Shown: positions 11,521 to 24,429 of the stretch, piece by piece
Layout of the letters: the number at the start of each line of letters is the position of its first letter
Position numbering within the stretch: the first letter of the stretch is position 1
Source: Megamerina dolium
Taxonomy: Eukaryota; Arthropoda; Insecta; Diptera; Megamerinidae
DNA: 64,000 nt
Assembly (NCBI GenBank): GCA_963854835.1
Contig: OY978525.1
Location: 96,639,388-96,703,387, forward strand
Reading direction: 5' to 3'
Notes under the pieces: generated by a model
What the model saw: the letters and a program-made list of their open reading frames with translations, nothing else
What the model was told of the DNA's origin: nothing
Databases searched by the model: none
Translations under genes and position numbers: made by a program

Positions 11521-12793
11521 ATATTTATACTCTTCTAGAATTCACATAATTTTCAGTCAAAGTCGAATTAATCAATTTAACAGCTTCAGCAGCACTTTTT
11601 GTCATTTGAAAACAGAATAAACGGTGTGAATGTTGCTTATCGACATCCATCTCTTATAAAATTGTTACACACTGCATGACAGCTTGTAAACGACTGAAAC
11701 GTATATCATATAAACAGCAATGACTAAGCTACAAATACTCAAAATGGCGGGCGAAATGGATGCGTTTAAGTATGTTTTTTAATGCAACCAAATTCACATG
11801 ACAGAATTTATTTGTACACCACTATTCAGTGACTTTCATAAAAATGAAAACTCTCCATTGAATCCGCCAAAATTCATCATATCAGAGGCATCTGCATATG
11901 ATAACTCCATAAACGGATCCTCATCAAATGTTGTTCATGGATCGTCAAATATTGACATAAAAAAAACATGGGCGGTATAGTTACTGTCACTCGAAAAGCT
12001 ACAAGAAAAAGTTATCGAAGATAGAAGAACAAATATTAAATTCATGTTATGAGCTATGGAACAGAATTTTGCTTTCGTTGCTGTAGCGTAGTGTGAGAAA
12101 TTGCTGAAAATGTAAGTATTTTCCGTTTGTTTTTTACTTTTTGGCTACTAAACACTAATTTTAAACAATTTTTATAAATTTCATGCAGGTATAATGTCGT
12201 GTGTACCAAACAACAACTGGAAAGGCTGATTCCACTGATGGAAGAAAATCCAATCAAATCTAGTGGAATTCACAATAGCGCTATTTTTCATCGAATGAGC
12301 GTCCAATAATACCAGCACTTTCGACCACAGTTGAAATCGAATGCAACTCGTAATAAGAACCTATAGCACAGCTTTAATCGTAGTCATATTACGACAAACC
12401 ATTTAGTGACTCACTCTGATTAAATGAATTTGTAATTGTTGAAAAACATCAAATTAAAAATTTGCAATATTCAATATTTTAATAAATAAAACGAACACAC
12501 CAATTGGCCTATTAAAACTGCGGGACTATGACATTTTAAATCAAAATTTGAATTTTGACATTGTTGGCTCTTCTGTGCATGACACGTGCGCCGTCAGTTC
12601 GAGACCGGAGAGAGGAAGCAATTGAGAACTTTTGAAAGAACTCTGCGAGCAAGTAATTTCAAAAGGATTCTGCTCCAAAATGAACCCACATAACACTATT
12701 GATACTTTGAAGTCTTTAAAAACCACTAAATCACTAAGCAACTGCAAGGATCTCGAGAGTAATTCTTATATTTACTTTGTATATATGTATGTA
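11521..12793. other. intergenic, nothing recognised
   Basis: Several frames of 60-70 codons exist (11798-11980, 12054-12257, 12541-12823) but none shows a domain or codon pattern I recognise. Confidence 0.35.
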
Positions 12794-13604
12794 CAGGGTA
12801 GGACATTTAAAGTTTGGATTTAGAATCGGCTACACAAAAATCTAAGAGATATTTTTTCAAAGTCGTGAGTTTATTAGAAAGATTTGAATTTTCCCTTTAA
12901 GAATGAAGCACAATGTAATTCAAATGACTGCCACGGTTGGCTTTACAGCAGCCCATTCGATCAACCCAATTTTTTAGTAAATTTTCGATTGTATGGGCTG
13001 TAATCTCATGAATGGCAACTTCGATTTGTTGTGTTTCAAGGCCTCAGTCGTCTCTAGATGGTTAGCGTAACATTTATCTTTAACGGCTCCCCACAAAAAA
13101 TGGTCCAATGGGGTCAAATCACAGCTCCGAGACGGCCAATTGACATTAGAATTTCGACTGATTACTCGATTTTCAAAGAAAGTGCGCGAAAGATCGATGG
13201 TTAAGTTGGCTGTGTGGCATGTGACATGTGGCCCTGTCCTGTGAAAGCCAAATGTCGTCCATGCCATCTTCGTCAATTTTTGGAAACAAGAATTCGTTTA
13301 GCATGACACGGTAACGCTCGTCACGGCGGCTTCTTACTCATTTTCGAAGAAAAATGGCCGGATGCTTCCGGATCAAAAACCACACGTGTGCATTCTCTGA
13401 AGCCCAAACAATTGAAAATATACTGGAAAAATTGAGTTGATCGGATGGAGTACTGTAAAGCCGGCAGTCGTTTGCATTATGTTATGTTTCATTTTTAAAT
13501 GGAAAAGTCAAATCTTTGTACAATAATAAACTCATGGTATTGAAAAAATATTCATTCGTTTTTTATAGCCGATTCTAATTCCAAACTTTAAATGGCCCAC
13601 CCTG
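12794..13604 (-). mobile_element. deleted IS630-Tc1-mariner element with 39-bp inverted repeats
   Basis: The left end begins CAGGGTAGGACATTTAAAG and the right end is its near inverse (reading inward, CAGGGTGGGCCATTTAAAG). The match continues to TTAGAATCGGCTA, giving TIRs at about 12794-12832 and 13566-13604. Both ends are flanked by the target dinucleotide TA (12792-12793 and 13605-13606). The element is 811 bp; only part of the transposase remains, so it is a deletion derivative. Confidence 0.85.
12974..13276 (-). pseudogene. transposase fragment, same family as the intact copy at 47383-48414
   Basis: The frame contains TCHTANLTIDLSRTFFENRV, then ISRNSNVNWPSRSCDLTPLD and HFLWGAVKDKCYANH. 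The intact element at 47383 has TCHTTRANM...[20 protein letters not shown] and [17 protein letters not shown] at the same places. The amino-terminal half and the first catalytic Asp are gone, and an upstream frameshift disturbs the second Asp box. Confidence 0.8.
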
Positions 13605-13606
13605 TA

Positions 13607-14502
13607 TACTATTAGGTATATGATTTAATTTTAAAAAGTACGTGTGATTAAAAATAATACTAAAAATATGTATGCACACTAAAATGAGACTATATTAACA
13701 CATTTATGTTTATATACGTAAATTTCAAAATGAATACTCATTTTTGTTCAAATGAAAATAAAAATACTAATCAATTATTGCATTCGATTGTAAATATAAT
13801 TAAAATTTGTATTTTACCATTTTTCTCTTTTTATATTACAAAATATTCATATTTATTTACTACACTCTAAAGGTAATTTAATTGTTTTCGTTACATTCTA
13901 TTCTATGTATAACCATTAGTATAATACTAAAATATGTAAATGTCATCAACCACAATGGAATTAAGTATATGTAAATATTCATTTAATTTAATTACAACAC
14001 AACTACAATAGAACAAACATATGTATGGATGTATGGATATTCAAGTATGAATGAGTATGCTGTAAGAGGACACCTAATCATTGTAAGAGAATCAATTAAA
14101 CTGATATATGTATAGAGTACAATGTACTATGTAGTAAGTAGTGTTATGATTTCATATACGATACATATTTGTAGGGATGTATACAAATATTTGTATTTTT
14201 ATTTTATTCATTTTCATCCATAATCATTATTGTTGATATTATTGCTATTTTATTTTCCATAAAAATATACAAAATTGTAGATAAAAAAAATTATTAAATT
14301 ATATCACAAATGTTTTTTCATATCACAGAGTTTTTTTGTTTGTTTGTTTATTAGGTACTTTGGTATTTATATTGTATTATACTATATTTTTCTATATCGA
14401 GTATAGTATGCAAATATCGTACATATATGGCATGGCATAATATATATGCGTATATATGTAACTGTTTTTAGGGTAGTCGTATACACTTAGTAGGAAATTC
14501 AC
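13607..14502. other. AT-rich DNA downstream of the last recognised snama exon
   Basis: This stretch follows a strong splice donor on the minus strand, so it could be snama intron, or 3' UTR if the intron is retained. I see no further exon. Confidence 0.4.
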
Positions 14503-14506
14503 TTAC

Positions 14507-17500
14507 CCTGGTCTAGGCCCCATATGATTATACATATTATCGAATGCTCCCATTGGAGGTGGCCCATCTTGTCCCATTTGCGGATGTCCACCCATTGGTG
14601 GATACATATGCTGTGGAGGTGGTGGTAGACCGGGTTGTGGCGGTCCTCCATACATATCATGCGGATTCATTGGCCTTATCGGACGTTCTTTCAATTCCAT
14701 ATGCCCCATATATTGTGGTAGCATATTATTATGTTGAGCTGATGATGATGTCAAATTATTTTGATCCATATTCATATCAAACGTATTGCCGTCCATCATG
14801 GAAGGATCACGATAGTCACGTCTCCAATCTGCATGTTGTGGTGGCATATTATCACTGCGATGTATTAACAGAGGAGACACCTACAAGTAGAATAAACAAA
14901 CAAACAAATATATAATAATTCTGATAAAATGATATAAATAATTTTTATTTAATAAATAAATTTAACCTATTGTTCAGCAGTTAAGCCCTAACCAATCGTT
15001 AACTGATTATAGTTTGAAATGCGCTTGCTAATTATGATATTTGATTATACATATGAAGAGCCAGTTTGTAATGTCATTCGGTTTACATATATTTATGCCC
15101 AAATTGTATAAAACGCTACACGACGAAAAACATACATTTACGATTAGTTGCAGTTGTTGTAACAGAAAAGGAATTCGAAATCACGAATATGTATATATGT
15201 TAGTTTTTTAGTTGTTGTTGTCCACTTCGACCGGCTCAAGGAACACGGCAGGCTCCTGGGGGTGGGTGTCCACAGTGTAGTGGGGGTCAAACTGGTAGGT
15301 TTTCTGGGGCAGGCGGAAAGATGACGGGTGTCGTGTGGGCTTTGTTGGCACCGCGGACATCGGTCTGGAATGGTATCAGCCAGCCGGTGCATGTAGCAAT
15401 TCAAATAGGTGCTCCACCCAGACTTTAGCTGAGCCAAAATGCCTCGAGCGGATCTAGAGAGCTGTTGCTCACAGTCTACAATTGGCGGTGAGCGACCAAC
15501 AAGCACGATGTTATAAGTATGACCTTCGATGGCCGCCTCCACCGTGCATTGATGTAATGAATTCAGGGCCGCCCTATACGTACTAGAGCTTAAATCATCG
15601 AGTAGGTGACCCACATGCCCATCAAACGAGTGTAAGCCACCACGGATGCTACGGGGGGGAGCGGCAACAGGCATTAAGTGGTTGTTGGGGTGTGATGGAA
15701 GGTGACATGAAAGAAGAAATTGCTGCGAAAGCAGTTCGTTGTGCTCACATACTTTTAGCATTCGCGTTTCTTGATGTAGGTGACCTCTTCGCGCCATCTT
15801 ATGGTATCCTATGATGATCAACCTGCCGATGGCCTTATAGGTGATGAGCAGCAGGTTTATTCTCAGTTGGAATAGTTCTGCCATCGACAGCCACTGAGAG
15901 TACAGTTCTCAGCTCTTTAGTCCAGGTGGTAAAGAGTGTTGCGTTAGATTTCTCAGGTGAGAGTATAAGGCTTCTGTGGCTGAGGAATTGTTGGACATGC
16001 ACCAAGTACGCGTTGATTTCGCTGCTTATCGCCGAGACGTTGTGTCCTGAAGCAAGGATAGTGCCATCATCAGCATAATAAATAAGTTGTATGCCAGGAG
16101 GAAGCACAGGACAGGCAAAAATTGAAGAGGATGGACAACAGCACACTTCCCTGCGGAACCCCCTGCTTTACCTTCCTATACGGAGAATGTTATCCTCTGA
16201 ATTCCACAAACGATTGTCGATTGACCAAGTAGATGGCTATCCAGCGCTTGACGGAGTTGGGCAGAGATGAGAGAAGGATGTCGTCGAGTAGGGTGGCCAG
16301 GTTGACCGTGTCAAATACCTTGGACAGGTCGAGTGCCACCAAAACCGAACGCTCGCAGAGACGGGCTTGGTTCAAACCACGTGTGATGTATGAGCCAATG
16401 CGAACATTATGTATTTAGTTGTCAAAATGTTCACTTGCCATTGAGATTGAGCTTAGTATATTAGGTATTGTTTGTTGTTTTGCAACAAATTATAAGAAAA
16501 TGCATTAAGCTGAAGATTCAAACATTAACGAAAGAATGAAAACAGTCGGCCGGGGTTGACCGAATTATACCCTGCACATGTAGATATCTTTAAAAAGTTG
16601 ACTATTTTGTATGGGAGGAATAATTACGGCCTCTAATACTAATCTACACCTGAAATATGGTTGTATTAGGCAAGGTATGATATTTTGTAAGTTACGTCGA
16701 TTTTAAAGTTTACGATAATCCCGCGACATTGTATGGGAGCTACATTAAGTAGTAGTCGTGATTCGCTGGTTTCTCGCAAGTTTATTACAAACTTCAATAT
16801 TAAACTTCATGCTAAATATGGTTGTTTTAAACTGAAAACTGCCCAAGTTATGATGGTTTAAACATAAAACAAATGCACTTTTGTATTGAAGCTATATAAG
16901 AGAGTGGGGTAGCTTTTCTCTTTCTTGTAAATCTAATTATATTGGCAATGCTAATATACACCTTAAATATAGTTGTCCTACGCTGAATAGTTCGTAACTT
17001 ATAGTGGTTTAAGTTCTTTTTTTGCATTTCCGCGACTTTGTATGGGAGCCACATTAAGAAGTGGGCGTGGCTTGCTGATTTTATGCCACCATATCAATCT
17101 AAGCGTCAAAAGTGTTTGTTTTAGACAGAAGTTTGCCGAAGTTACAGTGGTTTAAAAGAAATTTAAAATGAATTCAGGCACTTTGTATGAGAGCTAACAC
17201 TAAGCGCTAAATATTATTGGATGGTATTTTAAGTGAGTTATAGCACGGTGTGGGCGTGGCAGCTAACCGCTCATGCCCATTATCAATCCCCTCCGTACCC
17301 TTGGATCATAGGTTACTCACGCCAAATTTCGTCAAAATAGCTTGATATTTGCTCAAGTTATCATCCGACCCAGACAGGTGACAAAAAGATGGACAAACAT
17401 CGTTAAATCGATAGTTTAAGCGAAGCTGATCAGGAATATATATATAGTTTTCTATATCTCCGGAGATTCATTCAAGTGGTCGTAAACATCTGACTGAAAT

Positions 17501-20500
17501 GAATATACCTTGCATATACTTATGCAGGGTATAATATAGATGACGAATGAAAGATTAAGATGAAAAAGAAAATAAAGCAAGTTTTTACAACTATCGAGTG
17601 GACTATGCTCCACTATGGTTGTCGTTATTTAGATGTCATTTTTTGACTCTTCCGAATGGCACCTATACAAAATTTAGGTTTTACAAAATTCGCTCTAACA
17701 GTTCCCAGTAGTTGCCCCCCGAAACGTAAAATGTACTCCCACCATTTGTAGGCTCGACTACAAAATGTATATCTTTATAAATTACGCGTTCCCAGTACTT
17801 CAATAGCACCCCTAGGGGGATGAAACATGACCGACCCCTATTCATTTTTTCTCCATAATATTTCCCGCACACTCAAACCGCTATCTCCATTCCTTAAGAG
17901 AGCTCCCATATAAATGATCTTAAAAACACCTGAAAATCAAATAACAAATAACGTTATAGGTGACAAGGAATCGCCTTTAGATGGATGAATTGTAACTCCA
18001 ACCCCCATTAGTTTCATCTCCTCAATATTTTTTATGAATTTACATATACCACTATGAGGACTGATATGAAAAATTAACAATTAATTAATTAATTAGCTGA
18101 AGCACAAGTTTAATATGGCAAAGATTTTTCTTTCGAACCATACCCACCTTTCGGTATGGAACTCGCAATTCTTCCGGCAGTAACAATTTGCCACGAAAGA
18201 GCTTCCAAAAGAGCTCTGTGACAAAACTCAGAAAAGGTGATGTCACAAGGATTCTGCTGTTCGGATCCGGCCAATATAAGTAGGTTTCTTCTAATGCTGT
18301 CCAAAATTTAACACGCACAACAGTACTGGAAGAGAAGCTCCCCCAAAGGTCCCTTCGGAGCCCATAATTGCCACATAAGAAAACATGAAAATTGCAGAAA
18401 AAACTCCATAGCTTCCCAAGAATCGCCTCTAAATGCCTAAAATGCAAAAGTTGTCCCCCATTAGTTTTATCTCTTCACTATTCTTCCTAAACACACTTAT
18501 CCTCTATCTTCGAGGAAACGCTTCTGGCGGAATAAAATGTAAGGCCGTTCGCTTTTCCTCACCAACCTTTCTCCTGAGCATACTTATTTGATGTCACCAC
18601 TCTTTCGGGTTTATTTTTCAAGATACATTCCTTTTAAGTCAATACTGCGAGTCCAACGATCTTCTACCTTGTTTATCCCGTCCAAAAAGTAGTCCTTCGA
18701 AAGTTCTTCAAAATAGGCCTCAGTTTTAGCTGTGAGTTCCTCATTTGAGTAGAATCGCTTACCAGGGAATCATCACTTCAGGTTTGAAAACAGGTAGTAG
18801 TCGCTAGAGCCAGGCCTGGGAAATACGGTGGCTGAGGTACCAGTTTAAGACCGATTTCGTGCAATTTTACTTACGGATCGTCGTGATGAAGAGCAAACGC
18901 GGCATCCATCACGCGCAGAGCTTATTCATACCCAAATTGTCATGGATGATATTGAACACACTCTCATACGACATCATGACCCCAGCTAGCTTCCTCAACA
19001 TAATGTTATGGATTTTGGGGACGTAGGACATCGTTTTCTGTTTTGAACGTTCAGATCATTCAGCGCCATCGGTGCTTATACGACCACAACGAAAGTCAGA
19101 AAACCACCTTTGAATGTTGTTGTTGTTGTATTCTGCTGTGGTGAATGGACCGTGGTCGAGTGCTTCCGGAACGTAGACTCGTCCATTTTTTGGAAGCACC
19201 ACTTTTGAATCATGATCAACAGTGCAGAGTACGGATGCCATTTTGACAGACGTCTAATGTAAGATAAATCTTATGAATGATTCATATTAGTGCTTACTAA
19301 CGCCACCTCTTAGGATTATGTCAAACTTTTCGCTCCATTTGGTTTGATAGATTGTTCCATTACGAAAGTGTAATATCTGATTGATTCATACGTGATAACA
19401 GAAAATTATTGAACTGTTCCAATATTCACGGGTTCGTTAGAAAGTAAAAATTTTAAAGACAATTCATTCCTGTATGCCTCTATTTACATGAAAAACACTT
19501 TCAATTCTCTTTTGATGCTTTGTTCGCTATTACACGAGCAAAAATGTTTCTCGGCGACATGTGAACTCGTTTGTATGTTTTCTTAATATTTGATATTACG
19601 AATGAGAAGCACAAAGCGTGTCGCATGTACGACAAACAAAAACGCCTCTCTCTCTCTCTACACACCTGCCGGCAAGAATTTGCAATTTTTCCGACAGTAA
19701 CAATTTGCCAAAACTGCTTCTTAAAAAGAGCTCTGTAACAAAACTAAGTTAAAGTGATGTCAAAAGAGGTCTGCCGTTCAGAACCGGCAATATAAGTAGG
19801 TCCCTTCTCATGCTATCCAAATTTAACACTCACAACAGTATTGGATGAGAAGCTCCGGGGTATCACAATGGGCCTTTCTGACCTAAGTGTGTCCTCTCAG
19901 AGAGAGAGAGAGCAGCTACATAACCTAACCTAACAAAACTATTAATATAGAGCCTAGAATTTGAGTGGCAACATTTGCATTTTGACTTTTTGCTTTATTT
20001 GCTTTATTCACATTTTTAAGTTTCAGTTAGCCTTAATATTTTTCAATCTGATAAAGAATTTTTTATAAGAATCATCAATAATTTGGCCTCAAACTGGCCT
20101 TGAGAATAATTTCTTCTTGCACCGGCTTGATAAAACCTTTGAAATTATTCTGTTTTTCTATATAATTAAAAAAAATATACATTTCAAATAAATATTTCAA
20201 CTGTTGTGGCCGCAATCACCGATCAATCTCTCATAGATAAGCACAAGGCTACAAGGCTAGATTAGTCAAAACATTAGGTCTCCGTTGCGTTTCATTATAA
20301 TTTTGATAGAAGATTTAGCAGCCCTAACTACCAAACATTTTCACTGCAAAACAAGCTTCTTTCATTCTTTAACGACGAGTCCCAACGAGCCCACCGCTTT
20401 ATACAATCAACAGCTGCTAACAAGAATATAACTAAAAAGCTTAAACTATACTGCCTAAAAACTAAAACTAATAACGAAGTATTTAATTCAAATAGAATAA

Positions 20501-22945
20501 AATAGTGGTTTTTAAGGCATAAGAAGAAATGTGATAATCAACATATGAATAATTGTTATTAAAGTCGTTGCACATGATACTATCAGGATCAAACATGGAA
20601 TAATTATTTTTACACATTATTAACTTTAATGAGTTAAAGTATCTTGAGGGACGACCAGGTACATATAAATTCAGCTCATTTAGTAAAAAAGGAAATTCAC
20701 TTTCACCATTAAGTAGCTTTGTGACGAAACAAATATTTAACATCTCTCTTCTACTTTCAAGTGTTGGCAGGCTAACAGTTTGAGACGATGTTCATAGGGT
20801 GGAAGATTAATTGAAAGATCCCAATTAAAGGTGCGTAAAGCAAAAATTAGAAACTGCTTCTGGACAGATTCCAAATTGCCAATGTAACACCTATGTTGGG
20901 GATTCCAAACAGTACAAGCATACTCCAGAATTGGACGAACCAGTGAAATATAAAAAGTTTTAGTTACACACGGTTCATTAAACTCCCTTGACCATCTCTT
21001 AATGAAAGCAAGTATGCTCTTCGCCTAATTTCTTTTCTCTAAAATATAAACTCCTTTAAATTTCCCCCCTCTTCTTTCCTATTTAATTTAATTACTTAGA
21101 AATATTAATACAAATATTGTATAAACTCTATGGCCCAATAATTTTTGTAGTTTTTGTCTAGCCTGCAAATTACTGAAAACTCAACATATTAATTAATCGT
21201 TGAAGCAAAACTCTGCTTTAAACTAAATTCAAAACGAACAAAATTACTTTTCTTAAATCTTACCGGTATATGATTATGTGGTGAACTATCAATTCCTGGT
21301 GGTTTCAAATGTTTGGGATTTCGCATATTGTACGAATTATCCGGTAGTAAAGTTCGACGATTTTCACGTTGTGCTGTCGGCATTTTAATAGTGATATTAT
21401 CTTCAAAGTCCGAATCTGAATCATGATGGCTTTGCGGCTTTGGTTCAATTTCAGTTTTCTGTTGAATTTCGTTGGAATCTGTTTCTATTTCTACTGACTC
21501 CTCGGGTTTATCTGATTTCTCTCCATTCGTTTCTGACGGTGTTTGAGTGTTTTCATCTTCATCGGCTTTAGGTGTGTCCTCTTTCTCCTCTTCCTCCTTT
21601 GTTTCTACGTGCTCCTCTGTAGCATCCGTTGCTGTAATGGCAGTCGTCTTCTCTTCTGAATCTTCAGTTGGCTTCTTCTCACGTGAATTTGTATCATCAT
21701 TGGTCACTAAAGTCAAAAGAATACAAAAATTTCGTTTAATTATATTTTACTATATTTCTAGGTTTATAAGTTATTTTACCTTTCTTTATGTGAGTAACTT
21801 TGTATCCAGTTTCATTTTTGAAAGCGTTTACACAGTTGCGTAAAAATCTATTCGGTATTAATGAACCAGGCGAACTACCCTTTTCTTTACAATCAGGACA
21901 TTCGTTGTCTTCAGACTCAAGCAGTGCAGTGCGTACACCTATATGAAGGCAAAATATTTAGAATTTTATTTTTAGTATGATATAAAGAATAAAAAACCAA
22001 GCATCTTTACGTACAGTCATCACAGAAAGAACTTCCACAACATGGTATCATCACCGCATCTGTATACAGATCATGACATATACTGCATAAAAGATCATCA
22101 GGAATTTCCAATTTCTTCTCTACTGCTGGTGGTTGTGGTAATACTTCATCCTTATCTCTATGAAAATATATATATTTTATTTTTTTAATTTCATACTTTC
22201 TTCTTCACTACCCTTCTAGCTTACCCTTCTTTCTTCTCTCTAAAGGATCTTGGTATACCAGTATTACGCTTTATTTCTATATGCTCTTTAGCAACATTAA
22301 ATGGACAATTCTTTATCCAGTGTCCACCCTTTTTACATTTGTTACACACGTATGTCGGGGGCACCTCTCCGGTCTGTGTTTGACCTCTAATTCTCTGATA
22401 ACTAATAACAAAAACATATAAATGAAAAACAAAAATTAAACATATAAATACTCATTACCTTTTAGGATCGTAATCGACAGTACTTTGAAGCATCATCGCT
22501 TGGATTTTGTCCTCTTCACTGCCTTGCATTTTTGACAGATCGAAGCCGGCACCATCAACTTTAGCTGTACTTCGTGTAGGTGTTGGCTTATCGGCCTGTG
22601 GATCCCATGATTTCTTTGCATGATGCGCCAATGGAATACGGGCTATGACCAATGATGTATTTTTTGGTATTACACAGGAATCATCATTATATTCTGTTGA
22701 CGAATTGCACATATTTGAAAACAGGCACACATGAAAATTAATAGGGCGATATCGCTCGCGACCATACCAGCGCACTTACCTTCTTTTGTTTGCGCGTTTG
22801 TTATTTGCAAATCAAAATCAGAAATTTTACCTAAACGTTTTTGTCGTATTATTGCTTTCTTTAGATCGCCCACTGATATGTGAAGCCCATCAAACGTGAT
22901 CGTATCGAAATCAAGAGCACTTTTAAATTTATAATGCACAGACAT
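14507..22945 (-). CDS. snama: Snama / RBBP6-type E3 ubiquitin ligase (DWNN, zinc knuckle, RING), seven exons, 3' end open
   Basis: Coding exons that join in frame on the minus strand: 22945-22780, 22693-22459, 22401-22225, 22157-22015, 21938-21780, 21706-21264 and 14880-14507; all have GT donors and AG acceptors with consistent phase. The protein opens with the ubiquitin-like DWNN domain (MSVHYKFKSALDFDTITFDG; residues 1 to about 80). A CCHC zinc knuckle follows (YVCNKCKKGGHWIKNCPF, exon 3), then a RING-type domain (LLCSICHDLYTDAVMIPCCG in exon 4, NECPDCKEKG in exon 5), an acidic Glu/Thr-rich stretch (exon 6) and a Pro/Gly/Met-rich stretch (exon 7). RBBP6 proteins are nuclear E3 ligases that bind p53/Rb and the 3'-end mRNA machinery. 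Exon 7 ends at a GTAAGT donor, but read-through gives a stop four bases on (14503, 566 aa). Fly Snama is much longer, so exons may continue beyond the window. Confidence 0.9.
15190..16420 (-). pseudogene. jockey-type LINE, RT-to-carboxy-terminus relic in snama intron 6
   Basis: Three frames read in order on the minus strand: VLVALDLSKVFDTVNLATLL (RT block with catalytic Asp), then IQLIYYADDGTILASGHN (YADD box), then the tail with LAQLKSGWSTYLNCYMHRL, CPRCQQSPHDTRHLSACP and PTSLTPTTLW. This order and the terminal CP.C...PHDT.HL..CP motif are typical of jockey elements. Frameshifts separate the parts. The relic has the same orientation as snama. Confidence 0.85.
16564..17535. mobile_element. 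non-coding element with perfect 13-bp terminal inverted repeats and internal repeats
   Basis: ATTATACCCTGCA at 16564-16576 is matched by its exact reverse complement at 17523-17535. Inside, a module around TTTGTATGGGAGCYACATTAAG recurs five times (about 16608, 16729, 16878, 17037, 17182), 120-160 bp apart, in diverged form. There is no open reading frame. It lies inside snama intron 6. The superfamily is not assigned. Confidence 0.6.
17536..18094. other. snama intron 6, nothing recognised
   Basis: No motif could be supported. The 63-codon minus-strand frame at 17681-17872 has no recognisable domain. Confidence 0.35.
18095..18380 (+). repeat. tRNA-derived SINE, head-truncated
   Basis: The copy begins within the linker just after the tRNA-like head (AAGATTTTTCTTTCGAACCA) and continues through the body (GTGACAAAACTCAGAAAAGG; CCAATATAAGTAGG) to the tail (GGAGCCCATAATTGCCACATA). 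It is diverged from the copies at 28990 and 35484. It lies in snama intron 6, on the opposite strand to the gene. Confidence 0.75.
18565..19130 (-). pseudogene. decayed mariner transposase in snama intron 6
   Basis: The minus strand shows IQRWFSDFRCGRISTDGAE (second helix-turn-helix region) near 19110. Nearer 18560 it shows the carboxy-terminal pieces FYSNEELTAKTEAYFEELSK, then DGINKVEDRW and SIDLKGMYLEK with a stop. The middle is reduced to fragments with several stops and shifts. The upstream edge is interrupted by the hairpin-family repeat at 19110-19195. Confidence 0.7.
19110..19195. repeat. fragment of the hairpin repeat family
   Basis: TTGTTGTTGTTGTATTCTGC is followed by GTGGTCGAGTGCTTCCGGAA and CGTAGACTCGTCCATT, matching the flank of the hairpin repeat at 59500-59650. 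The hairpin itself is absent. The fragment sits at the amino-terminal edge of the decayed mariner. Confidence 0.6.
19665..19885 (+). repeat. tRNA-derived SINE, truncated and diverged
   Basis: The body motifs CCGACAGTAACAATTTGCCA, GAGCTCTGTAACAAAACTAA and CCGGCAATATAAGTAGG are recognisable, followed by GATGAGAAGCTCCGGGG. The tRNA head is missing. It lies in snama intron 6. Confidence 0.65.
20483..21030 (-). pseudogene. LINE reverse transcriptase carboxy-terminal fragment
   Basis: The minus strand reads SILAFIKRWSREFNEPCVTK, then FYISLVRPILEYACTVWNP and NLESVQKQFL, then after a frameshift CFVTKLLNGESEFPFLLNEL and YVPGRPSRYFNSLKL. LVRP.LEYA..VW is the thumb motif of many insect LINEs, followed by a conserved carboxy-terminal tail. 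The upstream RT is missing. It lies in snama intron 6. Confidence 0.75.
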
Positions 22946-23901
22946 TACTGCAGTCTATTTTTATTAGGTCATATGCTACACTATAATTTTCGAATTGTCT
23001 TTATTATCAATTACACTTTTTCACTCTATTGTTTGTAGCCAGAAAATAATTTTTCGATTTACATGCGCTCATTATATATGTATACACATATTACACCATT
23101 GAACTGTAGCGACCATCTTACCCAATTTTGCAAGAAAAGAAAAGCACTACGTCAAATTAATAACCTTCACTACACAAAGCGTAGTCTCAGCAGGAACAAT
23201 GCGGAAATGAAACACCAAATGGTGACCAAGTTACAACTGCCGAACAGATTAATTATAATTATCACAAATGAGTATAAATTTTCATACACTAAATGATAAT
23301 TTCAAATAAATATATCAAACAATAATCAGGCTTAAACGACAAATTCAAATAAGTAAATCAGATAATAATCGCATAAAATATAAATTATACTTATTTTCCG
23401 CCCGTTACATTTTATACAACAGATACTTCGGTGCCAAACATAGTGTCTTTATTACAGGTCACGTAATTACCGATTGTTGTATTTGTAATTGAATTTTAGA
23501 AAAAAGTTTCTGACAGTTGACGCACTGCTTTGGATATTTTTCGCTTTGTTTATATTTATTTCTTACATTCTTTTTGATTTAAAAGCTATTTGACGATTCC
23601 AAACCACTTTCCATCACGAAAATTATATTTCATAAACTCTTTTTGTTAATTTTCAAACAATTTTACTTATTTTTTTTCATGATAAGTACTACTAATTATC
23701 GCACTCGATCAGTACTTTTTTAGAACCAAACAAACATGACGCTAAAAGTGACAAGATTCCAGACATATTTTTTTACATTTATTGCGTGACCTCCTGTACC
23801 TGGACTATGGGTGCTAAATATCAAATCAATCAATATCAAGGTGCATTTAACAAGTTGATTTCACTAGATCAACCATTTCATTTCCACGTGGCTCAGCATA
23901 A
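22946..23901. other. snama upstream region
   Basis: AT-rich DNA 5' of the snama start codon, which should hold its promoter and 5' UTR. I could not identify a TATA box or initiator with confidence. The plus-strand frame at 23063-23296 shows no domain. Confidence 0.4.
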
Positions 23902-24429
23902 TAGCCTAGACAGACGGCAGCCTAATACCGGATTACCGGCGCACTTAATCCGAATAAAATATTAACCTGACAGACTGCAGTATTGCGGATTAACTAAACG
24001 GCTGATTGCTGTTTTATTAGGACTGCTCACTTACATTACTATCACTATCAATCTCTGTCATCTATCACTCCCGATATGAGAAAATCTACAAGAAGTACGT
24101 GAACTGAAAACTATCAGAAACTTGTAAATTTACATTCACCATTCATAATTGACAGCTGGATTTATTTGTTCGCCAACACTTTTCATGTTGAAAACTGTTA
24201 ACAATTGTTAAAAGTTTTTCGTTAGCGAACACACCTAATATTTTGTAAAATGGATGGAGAAAAATTCACAATAGACAATTTTCAGCAGTGTTGCCATCGC
24301 AAAATGCCCTAATCCTCTTTTATTTTGAGAATGAACTCATAGAGTTTATGCGGATTAGCTGCAGTTAATGCCCGAGTTAATTCGAATTAACTCCGTAACC
24401 CGGAATTAGGCTGCCGTCTATCTAGGCTA
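23902..24429. mobile_element. TWA-target MITE (family 1), copy B
   Basis: Full-length copy (528 bp) with TIRs starting TAGCCTAGACAGACGGCAGC, in the same orientation as copy D and opposite to A, C, E and F. The flanks are TAA on the left and TTA on the right, so the target duplication is imperfect here. It lies between snama and tsr. Confidence 0.8.

Noticed and set aside
14544..14915. 123-codon plus-strand frame opposite snama exon 7
   Set aside because: Antisense to a Pro/Gly/Met-rich exon whose splice sites and phase fit snama.
21547..21843. Plus-strand frame opposite snama exon 6
   Set aside because: A Ser/Val-rich antisense reading of the acidic repeat region of snama.
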